NCBI GenBank assembly: GCA_002492075.1
Contig: DKXD01000028.1
Coordinates: 1 to 11,750, forward strand
DNA from: Ruminococcaceae bacterium UBA7135
Lineage (GTDB): Bacteria; Bacillota; Clostridia; Oscillospirales; Ruminococcaceae
Direction: 5' to 3'
DNA length: 11,750 nt
Part shown: piece by piece, positions 1 to 6,251 of the stretch
How positions within the stretch are numbered: position 1 is the first letter of the stretch
Layout of the letters: every line of letters starts with the position of its first letter
Program-made: the position numbers and the translations under genes
The notes under the pieces: generated by a model
Seen by the model: only the letters and a program-made list of their open reading frames with translations
Told to the model about the DNA's origin: nothing
The model's database searches: none

Positions 1-639
1 CCTCCCCGCCGCAAGCTTTTTTTCCGCCCCCGCGCCCGCCGCTATGCAGCCCGCGCGGCAGCAGAATTCCAGAAGCGCTCCCGTTTTCATTCGGTACATC
101 TCCAGTATCACCGAAACATCGGGGCGTTTTCCCTCACATTCAATATCGACGGTCTGACCGCCGATCATTCCCCACACGCCCGAAAGCTCTCCAAGCAGCT
201 TGATTATCTTCAAAGCCGCATCCTGCGAGAGCGTTTTCTTAAGTCCCGCCTCGGCGATGATCTGATACGGCAGCATTGCAAGCGCGTCGCCCGCAAGAAT
301 TGCTTCGGCTTCCCCGAACGCCTTGTGACACGAGGGCTTTCCGCGCCGCATATCATCATCGTCCATGCACGGCAGATCATCGTGTATCAGCGAGAACGTG
401 TGCAGCATTTCGATAGCGCATGCCACGGGCAGAGCAGTTTCGGGGTCGTCGCCGCACACACGGCAGAATTCCATGACAAGCGCGGGGCGCAGTCGTTTTC
501 CGCCTGCCGATAAGCTGTACCGCGCCGCCGCGATAACGTTTTTTTGCAGACAATCCACTTCGGGAAGGTATTTTTCAAGCGCCTCCCCGGTCATTTCGGC
601 GTAATCGGCAAGCCTTTCTTTAACGTCCTTAACGTCCAT
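1..639 (-). CDS. ispA: Polyprenyl (farnesyl/geranyl) diphosphate synthase, IspA type, C-terminus cut off by window edge
   Basis: This is a trans-type isoprenyl diphosphate synthase, which condenses isopentenyl diphosphate with allylic diphosphates to make farnesyl diphosphate for quinone and undecaprenyl synthesis in the cytosol. The 213 codons present start MDVKDVKERL and stay open to base 1, so about 80 residues are missing against the usual ~290. Visible family marks are the GGKRLRP substrate-binding segment, the first aspartate-rich motif IHDDLPCMDDDDMRRG with its DDxxxxD core, GDAL in a helix after it, and GGQxxDI followed by a KTGAL segment. The second aspartate-rich motif lies beyond the edge. 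The start follows a GGAAGG site and is one base after the xseB stop. It is the last visible gene of the leftward operon; in related Clostridia dxs often follows, which cannot be checked here. The exact chain length of the product is not readable. Confidence 0.93.
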   Translation of the reverse strand, partial: MDVKDVKERLADYAEMTGEALEKYLPEVDCLQKNVIAAARYSLSAGGKRLRPALVMEFCRVCGDDPETALPVACAIEMLHTFSLIHDDLPCMDDDDMRRGKPSCHKAFGEAEAILAGDALAMLPYQIIAEAGLKKTLSQDAALKIIKLLGELSGVWGMIGGQTVDIECEGKRPDVSVILEMYRMKTGALLEFCCRAGCIAAGAGAEKKLAAGR

Positions 640-640
640 T

Positions 641-817
641 TTATTTTCCTTCCAGAGTCTCGACCCTGAGCTTTGCTCCGTCGATATATTCCTTAAGCTT
701 TTTCGTAAGCTCCACCGCTTCGGTATACAGCTTCATCGACTCCTCAAGCGGCAGATCGCCCGTTTCCATTTTCGCGGCGATATCCGAAAGCTTTTTCATT
801 TCCGCCTCAAAATCCAT
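641..817 (-). CDS. xseB: Exodeoxyribonuclease VII small subunit
   Basis: This short gene encodes 58 residues starting MDFEAEMKKLSDIAAKMETG. It has the XseB pattern: an N-terminal helix ending in the MExGDLPLEES turn, then a second helix (SMKLYTEAVELTKKLKEYID) and the ending KLRVETLEGK, which resembles the family's usual AExKVxxLxxG tail. It is a little short for the family (about 60-80 residues). XseB binds the large subunit in several copies to form exonuclease VII, which degrades single-stranded DNA processively in both directions. It sits directly after xseA: the xseA stop TAA, one A, then ATG, with a GAGG ribosome site inside the last xseA codons. Translation of the two subunits is therefore probably coupled. 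The stop is likewise one base before the ispA start. Confidence 0.9.
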   Translation of the reverse strand: MDFEAEMKKLSDIAAKMETGDLPLEESMKLYTEAVELTKKLKEYIDGAKLRVETLEGK

Positions 818-818
818 T

Positions 819-2027
819 TTATACCTCTATCTTTTTCACCTCGGCGGATACTCCGCCTTTATTGAGTTTAACGTCTATAATATCTCCCGGAGCAAGCTCC
901 TCGGCGCTTTTTACCGCTTTGCCGTTTTTTGAAGCGACCGCGTAGCCGCGCGACAGCACCTCCAGCGGGTTCGTTGCGGAGATCGCCCTCGCGTTTATCA
1001 TCAGGGAGCTTTCCGCGCGGTCGAGACGCTTACGGATCTCCGTGGACACAGCCGTTTTCAGGCTTGTTAAACGCGCTTCCCACGCGGCAATACGCGCTCT
1101 CGGCGAGTGAAGCTGAACGTCTTTCGCAAGCCCCGAAAGCTCCGTTTCGCAGTCCGAGAGTGTTCGTTTCATTGCCTTTACCGAGCGGCTTTTCAGCGCG
1201 TCGAGCGTGTTTTTAAGCGTTTCGATATCGGGAACGGCAAGCTCCGCCGCCGCGGACGGCGTGGGCGCTCTCATATCCGCCGCGAGGTCGGCTATCGTGG
1301 TGTCGATCTCGTGCCCGACGGCGCTTATCGTGGGGATCTTCGACGCGTATATCGCCCGCGCCAGCGCTTCGGAGTTAAAACAGTCCAGATCCTCGCTTGA
1401 TCCGCCGCCGCGACCGAATATTATCAAGTCCGCGCCAATGCTCTGAGCCTTTTGCAGCCCCTCGATAAGCGACGGCACGGCGTTCGCTCCCTGCACGAAC
1501 GCGGGGATAACGCACAGCTCCGTTACGGGGTAGCGCCGTGCGATAACGTTTTCGATATCGCGCACCGCCGCGCCCGTCGGAGACGTTATCACGGCGATCT
1601 TCCGAGGATATTTCGGGCGCTCGCGTTTCCGAGAAAACAAGCCCTCGTCCAGCAGCTTGGCTTTCAGCGCCTCAAGAGCCGCGGCAGCCGCGCCTTCGCC
1701 GTCCTCGGACATAGTATAGCACTTCAGTTGATACTTACCGTATGCGGGATAAACCGTTATCATTCCTTCGCATACAACGGACATGCCGTTTTGCGGGTCG
1801 ATATCCAGCTCGTTCACGCCTTCAAACATAACGCATGAAAGCTGCGTTTTATCGTCTTTGAGCGTAAAGTACAGATAATCCGACCCAAACCGTCCCGGGC
1901 GGCGTGTGAAATTTGATATTTCGCCGCGCACACAGACGCTTCGCAGAAGCATGCTCCCCTCGATAACGCCCTTTATTTTCTCGGTCACCTCGGATACGGA
2001 GCTTATCCTCGCGGTCTCACTTTTCAT
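819..2027 (-). CDS. xseA: Exodeoxyribonuclease VII large subunit
   Basis: This 402-residue protein is the catalytic subunit of exonuclease VII and matches the family length. An N-terminal OB-fold DNA-binding domain covers about residues 8-105 (RSVCVRGEISNF, then YLYFTLKDD). The Exonuc_VII_L catalytic domain begins near residue 125 with KIAVITSPTGAAVRDI, followed by the signature GRGGGSSEDLDCFNSE and AVGHEIDTTIADLAADMRAPTPSAAAE. A charged helical stretch follows, and a small C-terminal domain holds the family's SRGYAV motif. The start ATG lies inside the last codons of nusB, giving an 11-base overlap, with AAGGA just upstream. No other start gives a better match to the family N-terminus. The position between nusB and xseB is the common Clostridial order. 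No key residue appears to be missing. Confidence 0.97.
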   Translation of the reverse strand: MKSETARISSVSEVTEKIKGVIEGSMLLRSVCVRGEISNFTRRPGRFGSDYLYFTLKDDKTQLSCVMFEGVNELDIDPQNGMSVVCEGMITVYPAYGKYQLKCYTMSEDGEGAAAAALEALKAKLLDEGLFSRKRERPKYPRKIAVITSPTGAAVRDIENVIARRYPVTELCVIPAFVQGANAVPSLIEGLQKAQSIGADLIIFGRGGGSSEDLDCFNSEALARAIYASKIPTISAVGHEIDTTIADLAADMRAPTPSAAAELAVPDIETLKNTLDALKSRSVKAMKRTLSDCETELSGLAKDVQLHSPRARIAAWEARLTSLKTAVSTEIRKRLDRAESSLMINARAISATNPLEVLSRGYAVASKNGKAVKSAEELAPGDIIDVKLNKGGVSAEVKKIEV

Positions 2028-2433
2028 TATCCTTAAGCTCCCTCATGTAAGAGTTCAGAATACCGTTAATAAAGCCGCTGTCGGACTTTTGGGAGTATTT
2101 CTTCGCAAGCTCCACAGCTTCGTTTATCGCGGCGGCAGGCGGCACTCTGTCGCAGTATTTCATCTCATAGACCGCTATTTTAAGTATAACGAGATTGACT
2201 TTGGCGATTCTTGATACCGCTCTGGATTTTGAGTATTTCGCTATTATCCCGCAAAGCTCCTCGTCGTGTTCCAGAACGCCGTTTACTATCTCGTCGGTCT
2301 GCTCGTTCTTCGCCATATCGAAAGCCTCGGCGTTCAGCTCGTCAATTTCCTCAAGCGTCTGTCCGCATGATATCTGATACAGCACCAGAAACGCGCCTTC
2401 GCGCACCTCGGGGCGTGTAAGCTTTTCACTCAT
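2017..2433 (-). CDS. nusB: Transcription antitermination factor NusB
   Basis: This 138-residue protein is NusB. With NusE (ribosomal protein S10) it binds boxA in nascent rRNA and keeps RNA polymerase elongating through rRNA operons. It shows the all-helical family layout: an N-terminal RxxAFLVLYQ helix (here REGAFLVLYQISCG), the central SRIAKVNLVILKIAVYEM helices, and the signature AINEAVELAKKYSQKSDSGFINGIL near residues 102-126. Its length is typical. The start is preceded by GAGGTG, which overlaps the stop codon of the upstream Asp23 gene nine bases away. The stop overlaps the xseA start by 11 bases, so the genes are almost certainly co-transcribed and translationally coupled. Confidence 0.96.
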   Translation of the reverse strand: MSEKLTRPEVREGAFLVLYQISCGQTLEEIDELNAEAFDMAKNEQTDEIVNGVLEHDEELCGIIAKYSKSRAVSRIAKVNLVILKIAVYEMKYCDRVPPAAAINEAVELAKKYSQKSDSGFINGILNSYMRELKDNEK

Positions 2434-2442
2434 CGAAACACC

Positions 2443-2808
2443 TCATTCCGCCGCGCCTACGGTATCGCCGTCCTTGAACATCACGCCTGCGATGTTCACG
2501 TCCACTTTCGTGACGGTAAAGCCCGTCATATTCTGCACAGCCGATTTTACGCTGCGCTGTATGTCCTCCGCCACATTTACCGCGTTATAGCCGTCCAGCA
2601 CAGATATATCTAACTTTATCGCGGCGGCTCCGCTGTTCACCTTCACGCGCACCGGTCCTCGCAGAGTGGAAAGCGTTGACGGCGGCAGCAAACGGTCGTT
2701 TACCGTAGCCACGCCCTCGATCTCGCACGCCGCCGTTTCAGCTATCTGGATCAATACTTCATCGGACACTCTTATGCTGCCCGATGTATGTTTATCTGTC
2801 TTTTCCAT
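2443..2808 (-). CDS. Asp23/Gls24 family envelope stress response protein
   Basis: This 121-residue protein belongs to the Asp23/Gls24 (DUF322) family, widespread in Gram-positive bacteria. Visible marks are GSIRVSDEVLIQIAETAACEIEGVATV near the N-terminus, then the alternating beta/alpha run VRVKVNSGAAAIKLDISV, and the helix plus strand NVAEDIQRSVKSAVQNMTGFTVTKVDVNIAGV, which is the most conserved part. There is no signal peptide or membrane helix, so it is probably cytosolic or held at the membrane by partners. The family is linked to cell-envelope stress, but the molecular role of copies beside nusB is not settled. It is the first gene of the leftward operon, with a strong GGAGG site seven bases before ATG and a promoter about 60 bases upstream. 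No gene symbol is justified. Confidence 0.92.
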   Translation of the reverse strand: MEKTDKHTSGSIRVSDEVLIQIAETAACEIEGVATVNDRLLPPSTLSTLRGPVRVKVNSGAAAIKLDISVLDGYNAVNVAEDIQRSVKSAVQNMTGFTVTKVDVNIAGVMFKDGDTVGAAE

Positions 2809-2859
2809 ATCTATACCTCCGAATTGGCTTTAATACATATTTTCCCTTATACATCTTTT

Positions 2860-2888
2860 ATTATAACACAAATGATCTCAATAAACAA
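2860..2888 (-). promoter_or_regulatory. Sigma-A-type promoter for the Asp23-nusB-xseAB-ispA operon
   Basis: On the minus strand a perfect TATAAT (2865-2860) lies 17 bases after TTGTTT (2888-2883), a weak -35 box. The start of the Asp23 gene is about 50 bases downstream, and no other good match was seen between them. This is the only promoter visible for the leftward operon. Confidence 0.6.
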
Positions 2889-3039
2889 GGGCTTTTTTAA
2901 ATTTAGTCAAATCTTTTTGAGAAATTGCGTAATTAACGATTTTTTGCGGTGTTCATATCAAAATCAACAAATTACTGTTCTGAAAATGTTAAATATGCAC
3001 AATCTTTTTCGCGAGTCAGGATAATTAAACAAATATCCC

Positions 3040-3069
3040 TTGACATAAAAATGAAAGCAGTGATATAAT
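3040..3069 (+). promoter_or_regulatory. Sigma-A-type promoter for the two small secreted/membrane protein genes
   Basis: TTGACA (3040-3045) and TATAAT (3064-3069) both match consensus, with an 18-base spacer. Transcription should begin near 3076, giving a leader of about 60 bases before the first start codon. The rest of the stretch 2889-3039, between this and the divergent promoter, is AT-rich. I see no gene, repeat or RNA structure in it. Confidence 0.75.
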
Positions 3070-3137
3070 ATAGCGAACAAGGTGGGCGAGAGGTGGTCGT
3101 GGCAGATAATTATTATGATTTATGGAGGTTGAAAGGA

Positions 3138-3557
3138 ATGAAAACAAAAATTAAAACCGTAATCTGTATGGCTGTTGCGTTTGTGACCGCGTTTCTTACA
3201 ACATGTACAGCGTTTGCGGACACAACCGGCTTTGATTATTATGTTGGCGTTTACATTAACCAAAACGGATCGGGACACATATCGTTATCCTCGAATTTCC
3301 TGTTTTATTTGGTCGCTTACAGGGACGATGAGAACGACTGCTATGTGAACGCGAACTGCGGTGAAGGACGGCTTGGTATTGGAAAAACAGGATTATATGC
3401 TCGTTTTGAGATCGCAAATAAAGTTGATTCAAACGCGTCTCTTCCCCCGCCCGGTGAAAGGGAACAGTTTAACGACTATGTGGCTACCGGCAAAGTAACT
3501 AAGTGGCTTAAGACGAAAATATACTCGGATCAATCGAGCAATGTATATGTTAAATAA
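3138..3557 (+). CDS. Small secreted protein, unrecognised
   Basis: The gene encodes 139 residues and I do not recognise the family. The N-terminus MKTKIKTVICMAVAFVTAFL is a classical signal peptide: basic start, hydrophobic core, and a likely signal peptidase I site after AFA, before DTTGFDYY. There is a cysteine near the core end (TTC) but no proper lipobox, so a lipoprotein is unlikely. The mature part of about 112 residues has no further membrane segment and is rich in aromatic and polar residues, with alternating hydrophobics suggesting beta strands. It holds two cysteines (DCYVNANCGEG), which could form a disulfide. The ATG is chosen because GGAGG lies nine bases upstream and it begins the signal peptide; a GTG 45 bases upstream lacks support. 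The composition is more AT-rich than its neighbours. It is followed 20 bases later by another exported or anchored small protein, probably in one transcript. Confidence 0.75.
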   Translation: MKTKIKTVICMAVAFVTAFLTTCTAFADTTGFDYYVGVYINQNGSGHISLSSNFLFYLVAYRDDENDCYVNANCGEGRLGIGKTGLYARFEIANKVDSNASLPPPGEREQFNDYVATGKVTKWLKTKIYSDQSSNVYVK

Positions 3558-3577
3558 ACACAGAAAGGACTTAGGTG

Positions 3578-4102
3578 ATGTTTATGAAAAAGATCATAAT
3601 ACCCGTTATAATTGCGGCTGCTTTGGGAGTGGGCAGCGCCGCTGTCGTTATTTCCCTGAACAAATCGGCGGACGCTGATTTGTCCGTCGTTACCGAATTG
3701 GAGAACGGCATATATTACTTAAACGGCGATAAAAGCAGCGATGTGTGGATGGAAGTGAATTCCGATTACCTTATCGTTAAAGGAACGGATATAGATGCTT
3801 CTTTGAAAGACGCGATCGCTTCACGGATGCACGGTTTATCTCCCAACGAGACGCCCGATGAAAATACCGCTGCGGAAATGCGAAATGAGTTTGAGGATTG
3901 CAAAACCCTTTACTGCACCGAAAAGGTATATCTGGTTCAGGAATTTTTGCCGGAAGAATCAAAGAGCATAATCAAGGTAAGCCGCGATAACACGGCGACC
4001 GACCCCGAGAGCTTGGAGAAATCCAATGCCGGTTTCGTTTATAATTACGCGAAAAACAGCATAAAAACCGGTTTGTTCGGCGATTTCGTTCTTGTTAAGT
4101 GA
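3578..4102 (+). CDS. Small membrane-anchored or exported protein, unrecognised
   Basis: The gene encodes 174 residues with no family I recognise. An N-terminal hydrophobic segment (KKIIIPVIIAAALGVGSAAVVISL, about residues 4-27) follows two lysines and acts as a signal anchor or signal peptide; there is no lipobox cysteine. The outer part begins NKSADADLSVVTELENGIYYL and is acidic, with two cysteines (DCKTLYC) and likely mixed alpha/beta structure. Three in-frame starts compete: GTG at 3575, ATG at 3578 and ATG at 3584. The ATG at 3578 has AAAGGA eight bases upstream, while the one at 3584 has TAGGTG six bases upstream; either is plausible. It shares a transcript with the secreted protein before it and is closed by a strong terminator. 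Both have a Cys pair and no recognisable enzyme motif, so a shared extracellular role is possible but is only inference. Confidence 0.72.
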   Translation: MFMKKIIIPVIIAAALGVGSAAVVISLNKSADADLSVVTELENGIYYLNGDKSSDVWMEVNSDYLIVKGTDIDASLKDAIASRMHGLSPNETPDENTAAEMRNEFEDCKTLYCTEKVYLVQEFLPEESKSIIKVSRDNTATDPESLEKSNAGFVYNYAKNSIKTGLFGDFVLVK

Positions 4103-4109
4103 ATTTTTG

Positions 4110-4139
4110 TTTCCCCCGCTGTGCGGGGGAAATTTTTTT
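4110..4139 (+). terminator. Rho-independent terminator
   Basis: A perfect ten-base-pair stem (TTTCCCCCGC / GCGGGGGAAA) with a TGT loop is followed by seven T. It lies eight bases after the stop of the preceding gene and ends the two-gene unit. Confidence 0.93.
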
Positions 4140-4170
4140 GCGCCCTTACTCGCTGCGCGTGAAAAAAATT
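4131..4170 (+). repeat. AT-flanked inverted repeat between terminator and promoter
   Basis: AATTTTTTT (4131-4139) pairs with AAAAAAATT (4162-4170). GCGC (4140-4143) pairs with GCGC (4155-4158), leaving a three-base bulge and an 11-base loop. It overlaps the U-tract of the preceding terminator and ends 11 bases before the -35 box of the ilvA promoter. It could act as a back-up terminator or be a genome-wide intergenic dyad. A similar element occurs at 7884-7908. Confidence 0.5.
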
Positions 4171-4181
4171 CGCTTTTCCTC

Positions 4182-4210
4182 TTGACAAATTTCGCGCGTT
4201 GGTGTATAAT
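4182..4210 (+). promoter_or_regulatory. Consensus sigma-A promoter for the ilvA operon
   Basis: TTGACA (4182-4187), a 17-base spacer and TATAAT (4205-4210) match consensus exactly. Transcription should begin near 4217, so the ilvA leader is about 285 bases long. Such a strong promoter in front of a long leader suits control by attenuation. Confidence 0.9.
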
Positions 4211-4216
4211 TATTTC

Positions 4217-4474
4217 GTAAATGCAATGATGAGTGCGCCGTTGGGCGCAGCGCGGGAGCAAGGCTTTTCAGAGAGCCGCCGTTTGGTGTGAGGCGGTAAA
4301 GACCCCTTTCGCGTTATCGGCTCGGAGCAGATCGTCCGAACACGCGCGTTTTGCGAACGCGGCAGTAAGTAAGGCGGTACGGAATCCCACCGTTAGAGGG
4401 GAGTGCATTGACGGATGTACAGAGACGAATAGCTATGTTATCTCCCGATGTCCGTTGGGGGATTTTTGTTTTTG
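4217..4474 (+). ncRNA. T-box-type leader (probably tRNA-Ile responsive) upstream of ilvA
   Basis: The leader carries several T-box hallmarks in the right order. GATGAG opens stem I. AGAGAG (4270-4275) stands before the six-pair distal stem GCCGCC/GGCGGT (4275-4280 with 4292-4297), whose loop holds TTGGTGTGAG, the conserved tRNA-elbow contact. TTATCGG then follows, where ATC (4316-4318) is a plausible isoleucine specifier. A perfect hairpin CGCGTT/AACGCG (4345-4361) comes next. The stem II A/B pseudoknot signature AGTAAGG...ACGG...CCC..CCGTTA...GGGG spans 4365-4401. A terminator hairpin follows at 4440-4463. T-box RNAs bind a specific uncharged tRNA and switch from terminator to antiterminator; an Ile signal fits isoleucine synthesis by IlvA. 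The usual GGTGGNACC antiterminator box was not found, so the switching part is atypical. The specifier choice is inference from position and gene function. Confidence 0.72.
4440..4473 (+). terminator. Leader terminator (attenuator) before ilvA
   Basis: ATCTCCC (4440-4446) pairs with GGGGGAT (4457-4463), with one G-U pair and a ten-base loop, and TTTTTGTTTTT follows. It lies inside the leader just before the ilvA ribosome site, so readthrough is needed to express the operon. CTCCC could instead pair with GGGAG at 4399-4403, giving a possible alternative fold. Confidence 0.7.
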
Positions 4475-4501
4475 TACACGGATATTTGGGAGGAACAAAA
4501 A

Positions 4502-5704
4502 ATGCTGACATTGGATACTGTTTACAAAGCGAGCCACGTGCTTAAAGAAGTCATCAGAAAGACCGACCTTATCAAAGCGCCGAAGATAAACCCCGAAGCG
4601 GACGTTTATCTTAAAACTGAGAACCTTCAGGTGACCGGTTCGTTTAAGGTAAGGGGAGCGTATTACAAGATATCGACGCTTTCCGAGGAGGAGAAGAAAA
4701 AGGGCGTTATCGCGTGCTCGGCGGGAAATCACGCTCAAGGCGTGGCGCTTGCCGCGACCAAGGCGGGCATTAAGTCGCTTATCTGTCTGCCCGACGGCGC
4801 GCCTATCTCCAAGGTGGAGGCTACCAAGGGCTACGGCGCGGAGGTCTGCCTTGTTCCGGGAGTGTACGACGACGCTTACAACAAGGCTTTGCAGCTCCGC
4901 GACGAAAAAGGCTATACGTTCATTCACCCGTTCGACGATGAGGACGTGATAGCGGGGCAGGGCACGATAGCTCTGGAACTGCTGGAGCAATGCCCCGATA
5001 TGGACGCAGTGGTAGTTCCTATCGGAGGCGGCGGACTTATCTCGGGCGTGGCGTTCACGATAAAATCTCTGAACCCGAAGATCAAGGTGTACGGAGTTCA
5101 GGCGGCGGGCGCGCCGTCTATGTACAAGTCGATAAAGGACGGCAAGATAGAGCGTCTTGACAGCGTTGCCACCCTTGCGGACGGCATCGCGGTAAAAGAG
5201 CCGGGAGTGAATACGTTCGAGCTGGTGAGCAAGTACGTCGACGAGATAGTTACCGTTACCGAAGACGAGATCTCGTGTGCGATACTCTCGCTTATAGAGC
5301 AGCAGAAGCTTATTTCCGAGGGTGCGGGCGCTGTTCCTGCGGCGGCGGTCATGTTCAATAAGGTTCCCGTCAAGGGCAAAAAGGTCGTTTGCCTTGTTTC
5401 GGGCGGCAATATCGACGTTACGATACTCAGCCGCGTAATTCGCCGCGGTCTTGTAAAGAGCGGACGTGCGTCGCTGCTGACTATCGAGCTTGTGGACAAG
5501 CCCGGTCAGCTTGTGGGTGTATCGCAGATAATCGCCGACCTCGGCGGCAACGTTACGGGAGTTCATCACGAACGCGCCGACGAGGGCGAGAACATCAGCG
5601 GCTGCTTTTTGCGTATTCAGCTTGAAACGCGCAACTTCGAGCATCTGCAGCAAATAAAGCAGGCGCTTTCCGAAGCGGGATTTAAGGTAGTGGAGAACGA
5701 CTGA
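4502..5704 (+). CDS. ilvA: Threonine ammonia-lyase (threonine dehydratase) with C-terminal ACT domain
   Basis: This 400-residue PLP enzyme converts L-threonine to 2-oxobutanoate and ammonia, the first step committed to isoleucine. The PLP fold-type II domain covers about residues 1-310. Lys49 in TGSFKVRGA should bear the PLP Schiff base, CSAGNHAQG (72-80) binds the substrate and cofactor, and PIGGGGLISG is the glycine-rich phosphate loop. A single ACT-like domain covers about 325-400 (LLTIELVDKPGQLVGVSQII...), as in the medium-length IlvA form, and suggests allosteric control. The ATG is chosen because GGGAGGA ends seven bases upstream; a longer reading from 4448 would run through the terminator loop. 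Expression is probably set by the T-box leader. The stop overlaps the next start (TGATG). A catabolic TdcB-like role is possible, but the leader argues for biosynthesis. Confidence 0.95.
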   Translation: MLTLDTVYKASHVLKEVIRKTDLIKAPKINPEADVYLKTENLQVTGSFKVRGAYYKISTLSEEEKKKGVIACSAGNHAQGVALAATKAGIKSLICLPDGAPISKVEATKGYGAEVCLVPGVYDDAYNKALQLRDEKGYTFIHPFDDEDVIAGQGTIALELLEQCPDMDAVVVPIGGGGLISGVAFTIKSLNPKIKVYGVQAAGAPSMYKSIKDGKIERLDSVATLADGIAVKEPGVNTFELVSKYVDEIVTVTEDEISCAILSLIEQQKLISEGAGAVPAAAVMFNKVPVKGKKVVCLVSGGNIDVTILSRVIRRGLVKSGRASLLTIELVDKPGQLVGVSQIIADLGGNVTGVHHERADEGENISGCFLRIQLETRNFEHLQQIKQALSEAGFKVVEND

Positions 5705-6240
5705 TGTTATTTATGAAGGAAATTGTTTTGGTGTACACCAAGGCCGTGAGAAACTCGAATGCCGCGAACGTTCGGCACTCCGTGAGGTTTTATCCCGTGG
5801 AGTTTGACAAGGCGGATATAACGGACGAGATCCTGTTCAATAAGGTCGGTCTGTTTCAATCGCCCGACGGCTTGAAGGAGCAGCGGAACATTGTCAAAAT
5901 TTACGGTGAGAACGCGCTGTTCACGGGGAAATTCGCAACTAATTTTTTTGGCGAGCGGATATTCGTTAAACGTGCGGAAAACGGCTATGAAATTCTTTAC
6001 ACCGACAAAAAGGCGCGAGGGTGGATAAAGAGCAAGTTTACGCTCACTGAGGGCAAAAGCGGGCGGATAGTTTATAATGACCGTTACGGCGGCTGGGACT
6101 GTCCCGTGTGGAATTACTATCTGATAACGTTCAACTTCATCTGTGCGGATAAAGACGATTTTAAGCCGAAGATATTCTTTAACAAAAATCCCGATTTTAC
6201 GTTTACCGATATGAAACCGCTGCGCTACAGCGGATTTTGA
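5704..6240 (+). CDS. Unrecognised 178-residue cytosolic protein in the ilvA operon
   Basis: I do not recognise this family. The protein starts MLFMKEIVLVYTKAVRNSNAA, is rich in aromatic residues (many F, Y and W), has no signal peptide or membrane helix, and looks like a soluble mostly beta protein. A notable patch is YNDRYGGWDCPVWNYY, which holds the only cysteine, two tryptophans and several tyrosines. The start ATG overlaps the ilvA stop by one base (TGATG), with GGAG eight bases upstream, so its translation is coupled to ilvA. A second ATG nine bases in is less well spaced. The stop comes 11 bases before the next gene. Position suggests a role tied to the operon, but no reaction can be assigned. 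Confidence 0.8.
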   Translation: MLFMKEIVLVYTKAVRNSNAANVRHSVRFYPVEFDKADITDEILFNKVGLFQSPDGLKEQRNIVKIYGENALFTGKFATNFFGERIFVKRAENGYEILYTDKKARGWIKSKFTLTEGKSGRIVYNDRYGGWDCPVWNYYLITFNFICADKDDFKPKIFFNKNPDFTFTDMKPLRYSGF

Positions 6241-6251
6241 AAGGAGCGCTT

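Noticed and set aside
3093..3137. GTG start 45 bases upstream of the secreted protein
   Set aside because: It would put 15 mostly polar residues before the signal peptide, and the better ribosome site GGAGG serves the ATG at 3138.
4217..4474. RNase P RNA, lysine, cobalamin or SAM riboswitch
   Set aside because: Their conserved cores are absent, while the T-box stem I and pseudoknot sequences are present in the right order.
4448..4501. 18-residue N-terminal extension of IlvA from ATG 4448
   Set aside because: The ATG lies in the loop of the leader terminator and has no ribosome site; GGGAGGA before 4502 decides the start.
4433..5653. Open frame of about 400 codons on the minus strand across ilvA
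   Set aside because: It is antisense to a clear IlvA match, reads as arginine-rich sequence with no family motif, and lacks a ribosome site. It is a shadow of the codon pattern of ilvA.
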